From assembly GCA_025766275.1 (NCBI GenBank), contig JAFKAC010000009.1:1054001-1118000 (forward strand): a stretch of DNA of 64,000 nt, written 5' to 3'. Numbering within the stretch: the stretch's first letter is position 1; the number at the start of each line of letters is the position of its first letter. The DNA is from Lactarius indigo. Lineage: Eukaryota > Basidiomycota > Agaricomycetes > Russulales > Russulaceae. The position numbers were made by a program, and so were the translations under genes. Positions 24,072-36,674 of this stretch are shown piece by piece. The notes beneath the pieces were generated by a model, which searched no databases, had not been told where the DNA came from, and saw only the letters and a program-made list of their open reading frames with translations.

Positions 24072-25340
24072 GCTTGACCAGAGGCGTGGCACAAAGCAGC
24101 AGGGACTTTTGACACAGGCAAGGGCCGCCACATGCGAGCACCCCCATTACTCTCTCTTATAACGGTGAAATATACATAGCAGCCCTGGGAATGGTCCCTA
24201 CCCGCTCAAATGGACCATTTCCCGGTTAGCCTTGTCTGGTCCCAACATGGAAAACCAATAGCAAATTTTACGAATGGTACGCGAGATGGGATCAAAAAAA
24301 GCACAGTGTGCTGGCAGGGGTACGCACCACGGCGAATGGCCGGAGCTGGAGAGAATATAATAGTTCATGTGTACGAAGACACGATAGGGCGCTTGTCCAC
24401 TTTTCGAAGTCCGGCAGCGAGACGGCCCGAGATAGATTCTCACCCGACACGCATGGGTCTGTCCGGCGGCAAGCCCGAATTCACAGAGAGGTGAATCGTA
24501 GCGTCTGATTGACACCCAAGGACGCCCGATTGGACATGTTCATAATTACGGGCGCTGGAATGCCATGATTCGATCCCCATAGGCGTGTGGTCGATGTTTG
24601 CGTCTATCTCGTGTCGAGGACAAGTGCAATGACCAAACCAAAAATAACAGCGGAAAGCACGCATGGCACCTCAGGATCACGCATGGAGATACCGCTAAGA
24701 GTTCGTTCCAGCCATAGATCTTAAAGCCTAAGCCCTGAGGTCAGCATGGGAACCAAGTGGGTACTAGACGCGACTCGGAGATTCTGATCTCATATGAAGC
24801 TCGGGAAAACATGAAAATTCAACCGGCGGCATCACTGCTAACGGTCACGTGAAACTTCCATCCCAGGCAGAACCAATTTGTTGTCCAAGTGCCATGGTAT
24901 GGAACCACAACCATGGTACGCTCAGGCTGGCGAACCAGGGCCTTTACATATCCCCTCCAGATGTCCGAAACTGTTTGGCCTTTCTTCTTTCCTACCCCGC
25001 TACTGGGGTCATTGGTCCGTATACGGACCATGGAATGGTGGAACTAGTATCGGACTCGGTAGAGTAATCAGCTTCCCGCGAGAGGAATTTCAGGGGCATT
25101 GATTGTTGTTCTTACACATACGGAACCGAGCCTAGCACTGACAAGAGCTGTTCTTGAAAATTCTATATCACTTCAAGGTACGTGCATAGACTTATTCTTA
25201 TTACCGCGGTCTCTGGCTTACCAAAATAAAAGAAAATCGAATCTAGAGAGGATCGATCGGTTGATTCCGGTACCGTTCTGAATAGCCAGTAATGAAGATT
25301 CTATTTTAGCACTTATCGTCATTTATTGCGCATTCGACTC
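24072..25340. other. Intergenic 1.3 kb, no gene seen
   Basis: No conserved protein or RNA is recognised. On the minus strand an AT-rich TTATAA element near 24160-24165 lies about 90 bp before the chitinase start and may be its TATA box. Confidence 0.4.
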
Positions 25341-25999
25341 TCAGACAAAGCGAGTGCCCGACCGCGGCGGTCGTCTGGGCACATCGATAACCAAAGTCCC
25401 ATCCTCGCCAAAGCGTGCCCGCACGGCTCCCAGATCGGCCTCTCTCGGAGGCAAAGCAACGTGCCACTCATAATGACCTGCCAGAATCAAGCACAATGAA
25501 ATGGGTAACTCCGGAAGGCCGGCCACTCACAATCGTGTTCCAGATGCCACGCGTCCGCGACTACCGCAAGCCGCCCCCCGCGCCGCGCAGAGATGGTCAC
25601 CATCTCCGGCGCCAGCGGCGCGCCGCCCGGGCGCGGCAGCACGATCGACAACGTGTGCGTAGTGTCCGAGCTCACGATGCGTGCGGGAGGCACGTTGTGT
25701 CCCACTGCTCCGCGGCGCACGTGGGCGAGTGGCGATTCTGGGCGCGGTGGTGGTGTCGGCTGCTGAACAACGGCGGGGGGACGCCTTTCCTCCGTCGGCT
25801 CCATGGAAACGGGGGGCAACACACTCCGCTTCGCTGGGTTGCGGATGGAGGAAAGCTGCTCGGCTGTTATGAGGTTCGCACGAGATCCAGGCACACGGAC
25901 GGTCGAGAGCCAATGGACCTTCTTTGTCACTTTGCAGGTCGTCCGGGTCGATGCTGCTGATGCAGGCGTAAAAGGAATGTCTTCACGCCGCATGCTCAT
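25341..25999 (-). CDS. HSP20-like / alpha-crystallin-domain protein
   Basis: Two exons (minus: 25531-25999 and 25341-25477) joined at a GT-AG intron give about 201 residues. The C-terminal half reads as an HSP20-like immunoglobulin fold: SSDTTHTLSIVLPRPG, PEMVTISARRGGRLAVVAD, HYEWHVALPPREADLG, VRARFGEDGTLVIDVPRRP. In this family the last strand is followed by an I/V-x-I/V motif that docks on neighbouring subunits; here VIDVP occupies that place. The N-terminal 95 residues are Pro/Ser/Arg-rich and not recognised. The ATG at 25999 (MSMRREDIPFTP) is the best start; an in-frame GTG lies further upstream. It is probably a cytosolic small heat-shock-like protein, though fungal HSP20-like proteins of this sort are often uncharacterised. 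Confidence 0.72.
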
Positions 26000-26535
26000 C
26001 TTGCCCCAAGTCCTGCTCGGGCTGCGGAGTCGCACCGGAGTGGTCACCGCACGCGGGCGGACGCCGATGGTAAATGGTGATTAGAAGAAGACGCGGCAAG
26101 AAGCATCTTGGTTGGAGGTGCAATATGTTCGAGGTCTGCCCTCGTTCGTACTCATCATACAGTGAGATATGCGGACAGTTCCAGAACAGTCTGGTGACGC
26201 ATTGCTCGTCGGGTTTGCAGTACAGATCCGGTCTAAGTCCACTTGCCGGTCGAGGTCACGATCTTCGAACCAGGGATGGTTGACCTCGGTTGTCTGAAAC
26301 TGACGTCAGGGCGTGGGAAGTTGTTTTTCCACTCGACTCAAAGTGTATGCACAAGGGAGGAATAGTCCATATTTCGTAAAGCGATAGTTATAGCTAGTGT
26401 ACATGAAACTTAGGCTGTATCTTTGATATAATAAGCCTTGCTTTACCAGACAAGTCGCTCGACATAACCCACTCTACTAGGTATCGTGAAGTATATGCGC
26501 AATTGAAACTGGGTATAGCGTGACTCGCTTTTAGT
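26000..26535. other. Intergenic, no gene seen
   Basis: This lies upstream of the HSP20-like gene and downstream of the ABC transporter, both on the minus strand. I see no coding signal and no clear heat-shock element array. Confidence 0.4.
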
Positions 26536-29500
26536 TTACCGCCTCTCGCGGACGAAGAAGTGTAGTACAACAAAGCTTGAGGCCGTGAACGTGACGAAGA
26601 AAATGCCCAGCAACGCGATGTTCGGCCACCAGAACGATTGCGCGCGTAGCCCGAACGTAGAGAGGATAGTTGCCGCCGGGATGTCGAGCTCAACTCCGAA
26701 CTGAGAGGCACACGTACGTCAGATTAATTCGACGCAAGAAACCGAAAGGGCACTAACTTTGTCTTCCTTGAGTTGTAGGAAGCGAAGCTCGTTGACAGCG
26801 AGTGCCTCAAATGCGGCGTGGAAGAACGAGACAGTATGCAACCATTGTAACCAAGGGTTGACCTTCGAGCGATTGATCAAGAGGCCAGTGAATAGCAAGC
26901 TGTAAAACAAGAAAATTTAGTAACCCCATGGCACCTTGCGTGAGTACCAAGCGCTCACTTGAACAACATGACCATCGTGCCAATCAGACTCGCGACGCTC
27001 GTGTTCGCACATGCGATGGAGATGAGTAAAATCACGGTTGCCGTGGTCAGATTGAAAAGCACAAGCGTGAGAATGAACTTCCAGAAAGCTGTCACTGTCG
27101 GAACGAAGCCAACCAGCCCATACACGATGCCACCGAAGAGCAACGGCGGCACAACGCGCAACGGAAGGATGTCAAATAGGATCTAGATGGACAGTGTTGC
27201 CGTGGTGTCATAGAATAGAATGAAACAGGCATACCTTGGACGTGAAGTAAGTGAAAGAGGAGTAATATCCGTTTGATCTTATTGGTGGTGTACGTTAGAA
27301 GGGGTGCAGCGGAGGGTTAGGGTTCTGGGGTCGTACCTTTCCCGCATGAAAAGGATTCGTTCATTGGCGAATAGCCCAAGACTCGACAAGCACGAAAAGC
27401 CGAACAGGGCCAGGGTGAAGAAAAACACGCCTGCGAAACGAGCATCAGCCCAATACATCGGAATCAGAGCCAGGGGGTGCTCACCCAATCTATTTTGAAA
27501 TCCACCTATATCGTTCGACACGTTGTGGTAGAACAGTCCACAAAGCACTAGATGGAGATGGGCTCAGCAACCAAATCGGAAAACGGCATGGGCCATAACT
27601 CACGAGCTGCAGCGATCGATGCCAAATACTGGAAAGTCAAAAGTGCTGGGTCGCGATACATATTCTTGAACGCCCGGCCACTCAGGATCCTGAACTGCGT
27701 CGTCCACGTGGCGCGCTTGCGTCCACGCAGTAGCGTGCTCTCGACCACTACGTCTGGCAACTCGTCGCTACCTTCAGGACCCTGGGCGGGCTGCGCGATG
27801 GCCTGGATGTCCGTACGAATACCCGCCGCAATGTCGCTTGCAGCATATGCATCGACGAGCGCGGAGATGTGAGGCATGAGCTGCGGCCCTGAGTCGCTGC
27901 CGTGTGTAGTGCTGAGCGAGACCACTTCGAGAAGCTGCGAGGTCTTGCGCCGCAGGAAGCTTTCGCCACTTCCGTTACCGTCGCCGTCGCCATGCCGCCG
28001 TACTTGCAGCTCGGTTTCGTCGTCGCCGGAAGAGGATGAGTGACCACCGCTAGAGACGCGTGCCTCGTGACGTGGAGGAAGGAGCGCTTGCTCTTCATCG
28101 CGTAAAGATGCAGACGCTGTCACTTCACCGCTTGGCGAGACCGCACCAATCGAGGTGTTTCCAGACCCTTTTGACTCCTTCTCGACGGATGCGGTGAGGT
28201 CAACTGCATGAAGTCGTAAGTGGATGGTACTGATGCATGGAGGCAGACATGCGCACTGAGGTAATCCGCAATATTAAATCCTGGAGGACAATGCTGTCCG
28301 ACGGAATCGAAATAGGGCTGGCACTTTCCAAATTCGCCAGCATACACGAGGCGTCCCTGTGCGAGAAGCACGAGCTGATCGAAAAGAGCAACTATGTTGC
28401 TACGTGGTTGATGAATCGTGAAGACCACAGTGCGGTTATAATTGCGCGCGAGTGAAACGAGACTGTCAATAACGTTGAAGGCATTGAATGCGTCTAGGCC
28501 TGCAAGCGTGTTGTGAAGAAGGTCCTTTGTTATCCCATCTACAAAACGTACCGCTAGTGGGCTCATCAAGGAACAGTATAGATGGACTAGTCACAAGTTC
28601 GCACGCGATTGAGACGCGTCGCTTCTCTCCTCCAGAGATAGAACGATGACCTAGGGGAACTCGATCGACGCGTGACAAAGGATAGAATACACGCGCACCA
28701 GAATCTCCAATCCTGGAATCCTTAATACCGAGTATACCTAGTTCGTTCATCGTCTCCAGCGTTCTGAACTGTTTTGCTTCGATGCTCATATCCCTCGGCA
28801 GCCTCAACAACGCAGAATACAGGATGGTCTCATAAACGGTGAGGGTGCTCATGAGCGTATCTTCCTGGTCCACAAAACCGATGACCTTTCTGAAATCTGC
28901 GTCGGAGACTTCACGACCGTTGACCAGAGTCGTTCCTCCGACTAGACCGCGCTTGCGCTTGCGCGCAAGGATGTCAAGGAAGGTTGACTTGCCAGCGCCG
29001 GACGCGCCCATGATGGCGAGAACCTGACCCGGGCGCACGGAGCCGGTGATGCCCTCGAGGATTGGTCGGCCGTTAAGGGTGTAGGAGATGTTCGAGAAAT
29101 GAAGTGTCGCTGGGACATGATCGGCCATGAGTTGCGCGACCTCTGCATCTGGAAGGCGGATAGCGCCAATGTCGGACTTCCGCGCGCGACCAGCGTACCA
29201 GAGCACTGAAAGGTGTTATTGAGACGAAAACGGTCGATAACAGCACATACCCGCTGATATCAAAACTGCCGTCAACCCAGCTCCAGCCACGCTCAATGCG
29301 ATCCACTGCGTGTTGTTTGGTTTGGGTGGTTTCTGCAATAAAGGCCATTAACACAAGAGTCAAACGGGGAGAACCTCCGGACACACAACGTAACCAGGAA
29401 CTTGACTGTAGTGCAAACACTCTCCACCTTCGCAAGTCAACGAGATGTATCGGTCGCCGAAGATGTCGTTGATCAATTGATTCATCGCTGGCTCCTGAAA

Positions 29501-30652
29501 TTGACATCCGGCGCCCGTCTTGCAGCTAAACGTGGCAGGCCCTTTGATCTCCTCCTTCAAGAAATCTCCAATGTCTACCTTTGATTCAGCACAGCACCAA
29601 CGATGAAGGCTAAGTACGCACCGACGCTACCATCTTCGCCGCAAATGAATCTTCCTGGAACGCAGCTACACTTGACCTTCTCACACACGTATGACGTAGT
29701 GTTGTAGTCATATCCCGGGGTTACTTCTGTCTTGCACGAATTGAGGGCGCAGTAAAATGACTCGACCTGGGCGGTCCAAAATTGGAAATCGCACGTTGCA
29801 TCCGTTTTGTCGCAGCTGAATGTGACCTGAGGAGGGCGATCAGGTAACATATCAAGGATTTTACGGTCTGCGTCATATGAGTCATAGGAACTCATAGAGG
29901 GTGTGATATATGCGTACTGGTAACATCGCAAAACTGGTGGTTATTGAAGACGGTCTCGCCACCTTTGTAGCAAGTCATGTTTACTGAGTCCGCGGGATCC
30001 AAGTTGGTTGCGTTGCCGCGAATGGGGAAGTTCGTGCAAGAGTTGTCGGTTTGGCAGACTGGAAAGAAGTCAAATAACAATGGGGTATAAAGTAACGGTG
30101 GGACAGACCATTGCAGTTGATTCCTCCCCAGCCTTCCCTGCACTCGCATTCCTTTCCATCTTCACGTAAGTGTCGCTCTCCTCCGTCTGCAAGAGAATCA
30201 CATTCTAGGCATAGATGATGAATCCTAAGCAAGTTTCTGAGTTACAGTTCGAAACGTATACATACGTGGTGTCAAACAGTCGATGCCTCCCCATCCAGGT
30301 GGACAATTGCATTGACCATTATATGGATCGCATTCGCCGTACTGACCACATGTAAATGCGGGGAGCATGCAGTTGAAGCAGGGAGGGCATTTCCCTGACA
30401 AAGGTGGTATAAGGAGGTAACCAGGAGATACGTTGGGAGGGACAGATACCTCTCGGGGGAGCGAGGTTGTCAAAAGCCTAATGGTATTGCGGAGCGTGGT
30501 CAACCAAAGCGTCCCAGCACACATACGAATAGACGCACCGATAGCCGATAGCTCGAAACGTCATAGTCCGAGCTATTGCCTCTTCTTGACTTCGCATTGA
30601 CGGTTAGTGGGAGCAAAAGGGCGACTAGTGTTGCCCATTCCCTGAGGTACAT
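26536..30652 (-). CDS. Adp1-type ABC transporter (EGF-like + ABCG half transporter)
   Basis: This is a half-size ABC transporter with the layout of yeast Adp1 (YCR011C): signal peptide, extracytoplasmic Cys-rich/EGF-like region, one membrane segment, nucleotide-binding domain, then six membrane segments. The start at 30652 gives [23 protein letters not shown]-like units read [20 protein letters not shown] and [15 protein letters not shown]. The NBD has Walker [12 protein letters not shown], the Q-loop region FVDQEDTLM, signature [13 protein letters not shown], Walker [14 protein letters not shown] and the H-loop FTIHQPR. A Ser/Gly/Asp-rich linker follows, then membrane segments with [47 protein letters not shown] and [20 protein letters not shown]. 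The protein ends FFVRERR at 26536. More than ten short introns join in frame by eye, for about 1000 residues. The substrate is unknown in this family. Confidence 0.9.
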
Positions 30653-30938
30653 GGTTGAGATAAGGATAGGGTCCCAAGGCCAGGCGTGTTCGGTGGGAAG
30701 AAAAACAAGGGAATTGACCCGGGGCTCGGAGGGGTTCACAAGTGACCGTGCGGGTCGAGGTCGCGTCAACTGGAGCGGTCCGCTCACGGCTCGAAGTCTG
30801 AGCTTGACGCCCAGAGGACGCTCAGAGACAACGCTCCCAGGGACCCCAACAGTCTCAACCAACAGAGGCAAGCATCAGCGCCCGTTTCCCTGCCTTTTCT
30901 GATGTTGTTCAGTCCGCAGCTGTCACCACAAATTCGCG
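30653..30938. promoter_or_regulatory. Divergent promoter, ABC transporter / ALG12
   Basis: The start codons of the ABC transporter (minus) and ALG12 (plus) are 286 bp apart, so both upstream regions lie here. No TATA box is obvious on either strand. The sequence is GC-balanced with no long repeats. Confidence 0.5.
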
Positions 30939-32910
30939 ATGGGCCTGGTGCTGGACGCCCTCATTTTCGCGGTCGCATGGACACATGTTCTGCTGGCTCC
31001 TTATACAAAAGTCGAGGAGAGCTTCAACCTTCACGCCATACATGATATTACTTTCCGAGGTGTTCATTCCAGTGCGCTTCTGGAGGTGAGTTTGAACCCG
31101 TCGTCATGTGGCCCCGCCCGTGACACTGAACGTGCTCTCACCCTCCAGTTCGACCACAAAGTCTTCCCCGGAGCCGTACCCCGCTCATTTTTGGGAAGCA
31201 TAATCTTGGCTTGGCTCTCTAACCATGCCGCCCGGCTAGCGAATGACCTCTCCCTGATCACCACCAAGTTTGACCTCCAAATCGTCAGTCCGTATTCTCC
31301 CTCCCTTTCACCGTGCCACGGTTGACACGTACCAGTCCGCCTTGTACTTGCAAGTATAAATGCACAAGGGACTTTGCTTCCTACGACGCGCGGTCGCACG
31401 TCGTTTTGGAAGCTCGACGTCCGTCCTGTTTGCCCTTATTACCGTGAGCCAGTTCCACCTGCCATTCTGGATGGGACGGACGTTGCCCAACATGTTTGCG
31501 CTCCCATTAGGTTGGTTATACACCTAATATTCAGCTACCATTCCTTCACACCTCCCGCCCATAGTGAACTCTGCGCTATATCAACTATTAGGGAATGGAA
31601 CCAGGCCGGCGTTTCGCGCGGTGGCGCTACTGATATTTGCTGCGGTGGTGATCCGCGCAGAGCTTGCTGCTCTTCTGGGTTCATTCGCTATCCAACTCTT
31701 GTTAGATGGCAGGATCTCTCTCACCCGCCTCATCAAAGTCGGCCTCATCTCCGGTCTAATATCCGTTGGTGCGTCGTTTTTCTTTCCCTTTGCATCTGCA
31801 CGCGTTCACACACTCGCAGCTTCCACGGTATTGATCGACTCATATTTTTGGGACCAGTGGCCCCTCTGGCCTGAGCTCTTTAGCATATATTTCAACGTAT
31901 ATGAAGGCAAGAGCGCTGAGTGGGGTGTTAGCATCTTCTTCATCGGTTATTGCGCCATCTCATCCTACTTAGGTATCTCCGTTCTGGATTTACTTCACGA
32001 CTTTCCTCCCACGCCTTCTTATGGCGACCGCGCTGTTCATCCCCATTGGTTTTATACGAGACGCTCGCGTCCGAGCACTCGTCCAACCCTCTCTTCTCTT
32101 CATCCTCCTCATGAGCTTCCTTGGCCATAAAGAATGGCGCTTCGTTGTGTACGTCGTGCCACCACTGAACATCGCTGCCGCGCAAGGTGCCCGGGCCCTG
32201 TATGTTTTCACCAGTTTGCTTACGTCAGAAAGCTGACACGACCGTGTTTCTCGCGGGTAAAAACAGTTTGAACAGGCGCAAAGGAAGCATTTGGGGCAGA
32301 CTGGCGTTCCTCATGGTGGCTGGTGCTCTCACGCTCAACACGGTTGGCACCGTACTCCTCACGCGCGCATCGATGGCCAACTACCCGGGCGGCACTGCTC
32401 TCGCGCTACTGAATGAGCGCTACTCAGACTCCGCATATGGTAAGGTTACACTTCCCCTGCGGTATGTACGCAATGCGCCGATCGGCCGACTAATGAACAT
32501 GTGTGTGCATGCACGACACGACAGTCCACGTCCACGTCTCAAACCTCGCCGCGCAGAGCGGCGCCTCGCTGTTCCTCCACACCCACGCGCCGCCTTATCG
32601 CGAACGTATTGGCGTCCTTCCGCCCACTTCCTCCGCCGTTTACCACCCGTGGGTTTACAACAAGACTGAGGACCTCACGCCGGCCGATATCGCTTACAGC
32701 TCAGCGTTCACGCACGTGATTGCGGAGAGCAGGGACGCGCTACCATCTGGGCGCTGGGAGATCATCGATACCATAGACGGGTTCGATGGGTGGAAGGTGC
32801 ATCGTGATGTACTAGGCCTTGTGAGGGAAAGGGGCCTGCAAGGACTTTTGGGTGTATTGGAGATGAAGAAGGCAGAAAAACTGTGGATTTTCGAGAAGCG
32901 CAGGGGGTAA
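30939..32910 (+). CDS. ALG12: ALG12, dolichyl-P-Man:Man7GlcNAc2-PP-dolichol alpha-1,6-mannosyltransferase
   Basis: ALG12 is a GT22 ER multi-pass membrane enzyme that adds the eighth mannose (alpha-1,6) to the lipid-linked N-glycan precursor from Dol-P-Man. Seven exons (30939-31085, 31149-31287, 31336-31510, 31565-31926, 31973-32199, 32267-32439, 32525-32910) give family segments: APYTKVEESFNLHAIHD with the catalytic acidic YTKVEES motif, FDHKVFPGAVPRSFLG, TVSQFHLPFWMGRTLPN, VIRAELAALLG, IDSYFWDQWPLWPE, the GT22 motif FLGHKEWRFVVYVVP, and SMANYPGG. The third exon contains one base too many: conserved SINAQ and LCFLRRAVARRFG are in different frames, with the excess base in the GGG at 31368-31370. 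Everything else fits, so this is either a recent inactivation or a one-base assembly error; because the gene is single-copy and well conserved I favour the error. Confidence 0.9.
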
Positions 32911-33669
32911 ACCGGTAAAGTGTGACAGGCGTTCTCTCGACATCTCTTACCTTGGCCTAGCTTTCGTAAAGGTGAATAAATTTCATATTATACAGGACGG
33001 TTATCGCGGGGTTGTCGCACACTGTAGCGCCCTAGTGATGCCCATGTGAAAGAAGAAAACTCGGCCGCAGGCTTCACGCCCAGTGCCCAGTATGAAAGAC
33101 AGGTCTGTCTTGACTTTGTGGCCCGCATCTCATCGCACCCTTTGTTCATGTGGTTGATTGGTCCTAGTTCTGGTAGTCTATCTATGCCAGAGTGACTTAC
33201 CTAACCACCAGCACGTTCCGAAAACGTTCCAAGGACGAGGACGCTAATTTCTCCCATTTTAGTGACGACGATCAACGATCAACACACCCACCTGAGTCGC
33301 GCCAAACTCTGCTCGCTCGGGATGTGCTCTACTCAGGGATTTCCACTCATCGGGTTGGACACTTGGAGTCCTTTTGGCAATGCAATCGCAACGCGACCGC
33401 ACGCCGCTAAAATGCAGTACGAGCAGTACTCTCAATCATATCCAGAACCGCCATATCGGGTTACAGTACAGTAAATCCGGCCCCACCGGCTGCAGTTACG
33501 TTTCGATCGAAAGGTTTCTGGATAATTCTAAATGGATAAATGACCAGATAGCTGCTGGAAGGTTACATGATATCCCAGGAGCCTTTGACCTTAAAACAAC
33601 CTTGTCTTCTCACTAGTCAAGAGGGCGGAACGCCCTCTTCTTGGCGACATTGTCACTTTCTCGACACCT

Positions 33670-35699
33670 ATGTCCACATTCGACCTTAATGTAGATACTG
33701 AAGCCCGGGCAGGCGTTGAAGATCGTCAGGTTGACGACACCACTGAAAAACAACGTGGAGACGATAGTAAAACTCAGACCTCAGGTATGTCGACTTATTG
33801 TTCGACGAGTCCTCCCTCATATATCTTCTAGCCGAGAACTATGGGGACCCTTCTGGCAAGCTGTGGTCGATGTACCTTACCGAGACCAAGAAGGAGGATA
33901 GCCAGATGGCTAAAAATTGGGCTGAAGATACGAAAGGGGTCCTGGTGTTCGTGAGTTCTGAAGCCTCGTCCTATTTTTGTTCCATGCCTAAACTAAAACG
34001 TTGAAGACCGGTCTTTTCTCGGCTATTGTTGCGGCCTTCATCACGGAAAGCTACAAGAAACTGTCTCCCGATTCTGGCAATCAGACGGTCGCGTTGCTCA
34101 CCCAGCTTGTCAACGTCTCCACCGGAGCACCCGTCGCAGTGCAGAGCGGCCCCTCATTCGAAGTTCCCGCCTCTATTATCAGGGTCAACGTGATGTGGTT
34201 CCTTAGCTTAATCCTCAGCTTATCCTGCGCACTGCTCGCAACGTTGGTGCAGCAATGGGCCCGAAGGTATCTAGAATATGCACAGCACCGTGGCGCCCCA
34301 CGAAGGCGGGCGCGTATTCGGGCGTACATGTTCGAAGGCGTTGAGAAGTTCCGTTTGTCTCAAACAGTTGAGGCGATCCCTCTCCTCCTTCATACCTCCG
34401 TTTTTCTCTTCTTCGCCGGCCTCGTCGACTTCCTTGTCCCCATCAACAAGGTCGTCGCTTTCGCTGCTCTCGGCTGTGTCATTGTTTTCGCATTGATATA
34501 CGCGATATTGACACTGTTACCAAGCCTGCACCTCAACTGCCCATACCGCACACCTCTGTCCGGGATCACATATATTTCGCTCCAGCTTTCTGCCCTCAAT
34601 CTCTTCTCGATTGCCAAGGCGATCGAAGGCACGTTCCATGAGTTACTGCTAGAGATCAGGCGGCGATCCTACCCGGATAGGACGAGGGTCCCAGGATGAT
34701 TGGCCTACCAAGTGGAGAGCGAAGCTCGAAGATAAAGTCAGCACGCATTACGAACGGTTTATACGAGGCCTAGCGGTGGAGGGTCGAGCTCAGTGCTATG
34801 GATGCACCATCCGAGTGTAGACTGCGAGTGCACTTCACTGGACACTTACTACTCTTGATGAAGATAAGGAATTCGAAGACTTTGCCGCACGCATGCCGGG
34901 ATTCTTCGACTCTCGCGCTATCCCCAACGCGACTTCGGCTATGCTTTCCCTGATGTCCGAACAGTCATCACCTGAACCCATCCTCGGATCCAGTCTCCGT
35001 GGGCTTCTCGAGACGTGCCTACCCGGCTCCTCGCTTCTCACCAAAGAACAACGCAGAAACCGCCTGCGCGTGTGCCTGAAGAGCCTGTGGCATTGCGTCA
35101 AGGCATACAATGAGAAGCCGGAGGTACCCTTAGCCTCATATGTCCGCGCCATCTTCGCAAGTCCTGAAGTAATTCGCTGGATTCAGACCTGAACAGGACC
35201 TCGCTACCCGTTTGCTAGGACGCTGCTTTGGGGCGTTGGTCGTCAAAAAGCTGGCAAACGATATCACGTCACCCTCCCACACCGGCTTCGCAGGTATCAC
35301 TGCGGAGATAGCTTGCATATCGCATATCCTCGGCGCCACTGGCGAACAAGTAAATGACTGGCTTGGCCAAGAGGGCGCTATCGAACTCGCAAACGTCATT
35401 TCCCTCGCATCGGGAGAGCTTAATGCGTTGGTCGCCAGTGGGACCAAAGGAGTGCCAACTGATGTGGTGGACGTGTTTGCACAGACACTCAGCATCCTTG
35501 CAGAAGGGATTGACTCAAGTCACGCTAACACTAACGTCGAGTGGGACACCGACCAGGTGGCACGGTTCCACGATATCTATTCCAAGTTCACGAATGCACG
35601 AATCCCAGACCTGCTCAAGGAACGTCTACGGTACATATCTGACAGGTTTCCCCCGAAGTTCGTACGCGGAGAGGACGGAAATAGAGATTCCCAGTCCTG
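33670..35699 (+). pseudogene. DUF6535-like membrane protein, copy A (frameshifted)
   Basis: I recognise an agaricomycete family with a DUF6535-type N-terminal region: ENYGDPSGKLWSMYL, then GLFSAIVAAFITESYKKLSP as first membrane segment, VNVMWFLSLILSLSCALLAT as second, QQWARRYLEYAQHR, and a hydrophobic pair around PLLLHTSVFLFFAGLVDFLV. The function is unknown. The structure equals that of copies C and D: exon 1 from ATG 33670, exon 2 from 33832, exon 3 from about 34005. From about 34690 the frame is lost: compared with C, single bases are in excess near 34690, at the A of CCTAGCGG (about 34776), twice in 34808-34826, and at the T of ACCTGAAC (about 35190). The first produces a stop at 34697-34699. 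The rest down to 35699 is conserved in sequence. All differences of this kind are +1, so assembly error is possible. Confidence 0.75.
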
Positions 35700-36674
35700 A
35701 ACCGGATTCGGAGACTCCATCCCCCGGTATATCCCAGAAACCGCGCGAGATCCAGGTGCGGATTGATGGTGCACCGGATAGTGGTTTTATTGATGGCAAC
35801 TGCTCGACTCCCTCACGAGACTAGTAGCTTTGTATGATGTCCCAATTTGACGCCTTTTCTTGTACGTTACTACGCACGCCCTCCGGGGTACCTACTTTCA
35901 TTAATCTCATGTTCGTAGTAGCACAGATATCATTTTCGCATCCATCAGACTCCGGCAGAAGGCAAGTGTGAGAATGTTTTCTCGGACAACCTTTATCTCA
36001 GCCTTGCTCTCGTAAATGTGAAGTAAATTTCGCGAACTGAGTGACAGCTATCGCGGGGTTGTCGCACACTGTAACGCCCAAGTGACGCCCAAGTGAAAGA
36101 AAAATCTCGGCCACACAGCTTCGAGTTCAGCATCTAGTATGAAAGACAGGTCCCTCTTGACTTCGTGGCTCGTATCTCATCATCACACTCCTATGTTCCA
36201 TGTGATTGACTGGTCATTCTGGTGGTGTATCATATGGCACTAGAACTAACTTACCTAACCACGGGCACGTTCAGAAAACGTTCCGAGAACGAGGTCGCTG
36301 ATTTGTCGTGATGATCGACTCGGTCTGACAATCGCGTCAAACTCGTTTTCTCTACTCAGGTATTTCCATTCATCGGGTTGGCACTTGGAGTCCTTTGGGC
36401 AATGCAGCCGCACTAAAATGGAGTACGAGCGGTACTCTTCCCATATCCAGAACTGCGAAATCGGGTTAAATCAGATCCGGCCGGCTGCGGGGTTTTCGTG
36501 ATTGACAGGTCTCTGGCTAATTCGTGCTTACAGTAAATGGATAAATGATCATTTTAGCTGCTGGAGGGTTGCATGATTTCCTAGGAGCGTTTGACCTTTA
36601 AAAAACCTCGCTTCTCCTCTAGTCAAGAAGTCGGAACGCCCTTTCCTTCCCGACCCCATCCTCTTCTCACGCAT

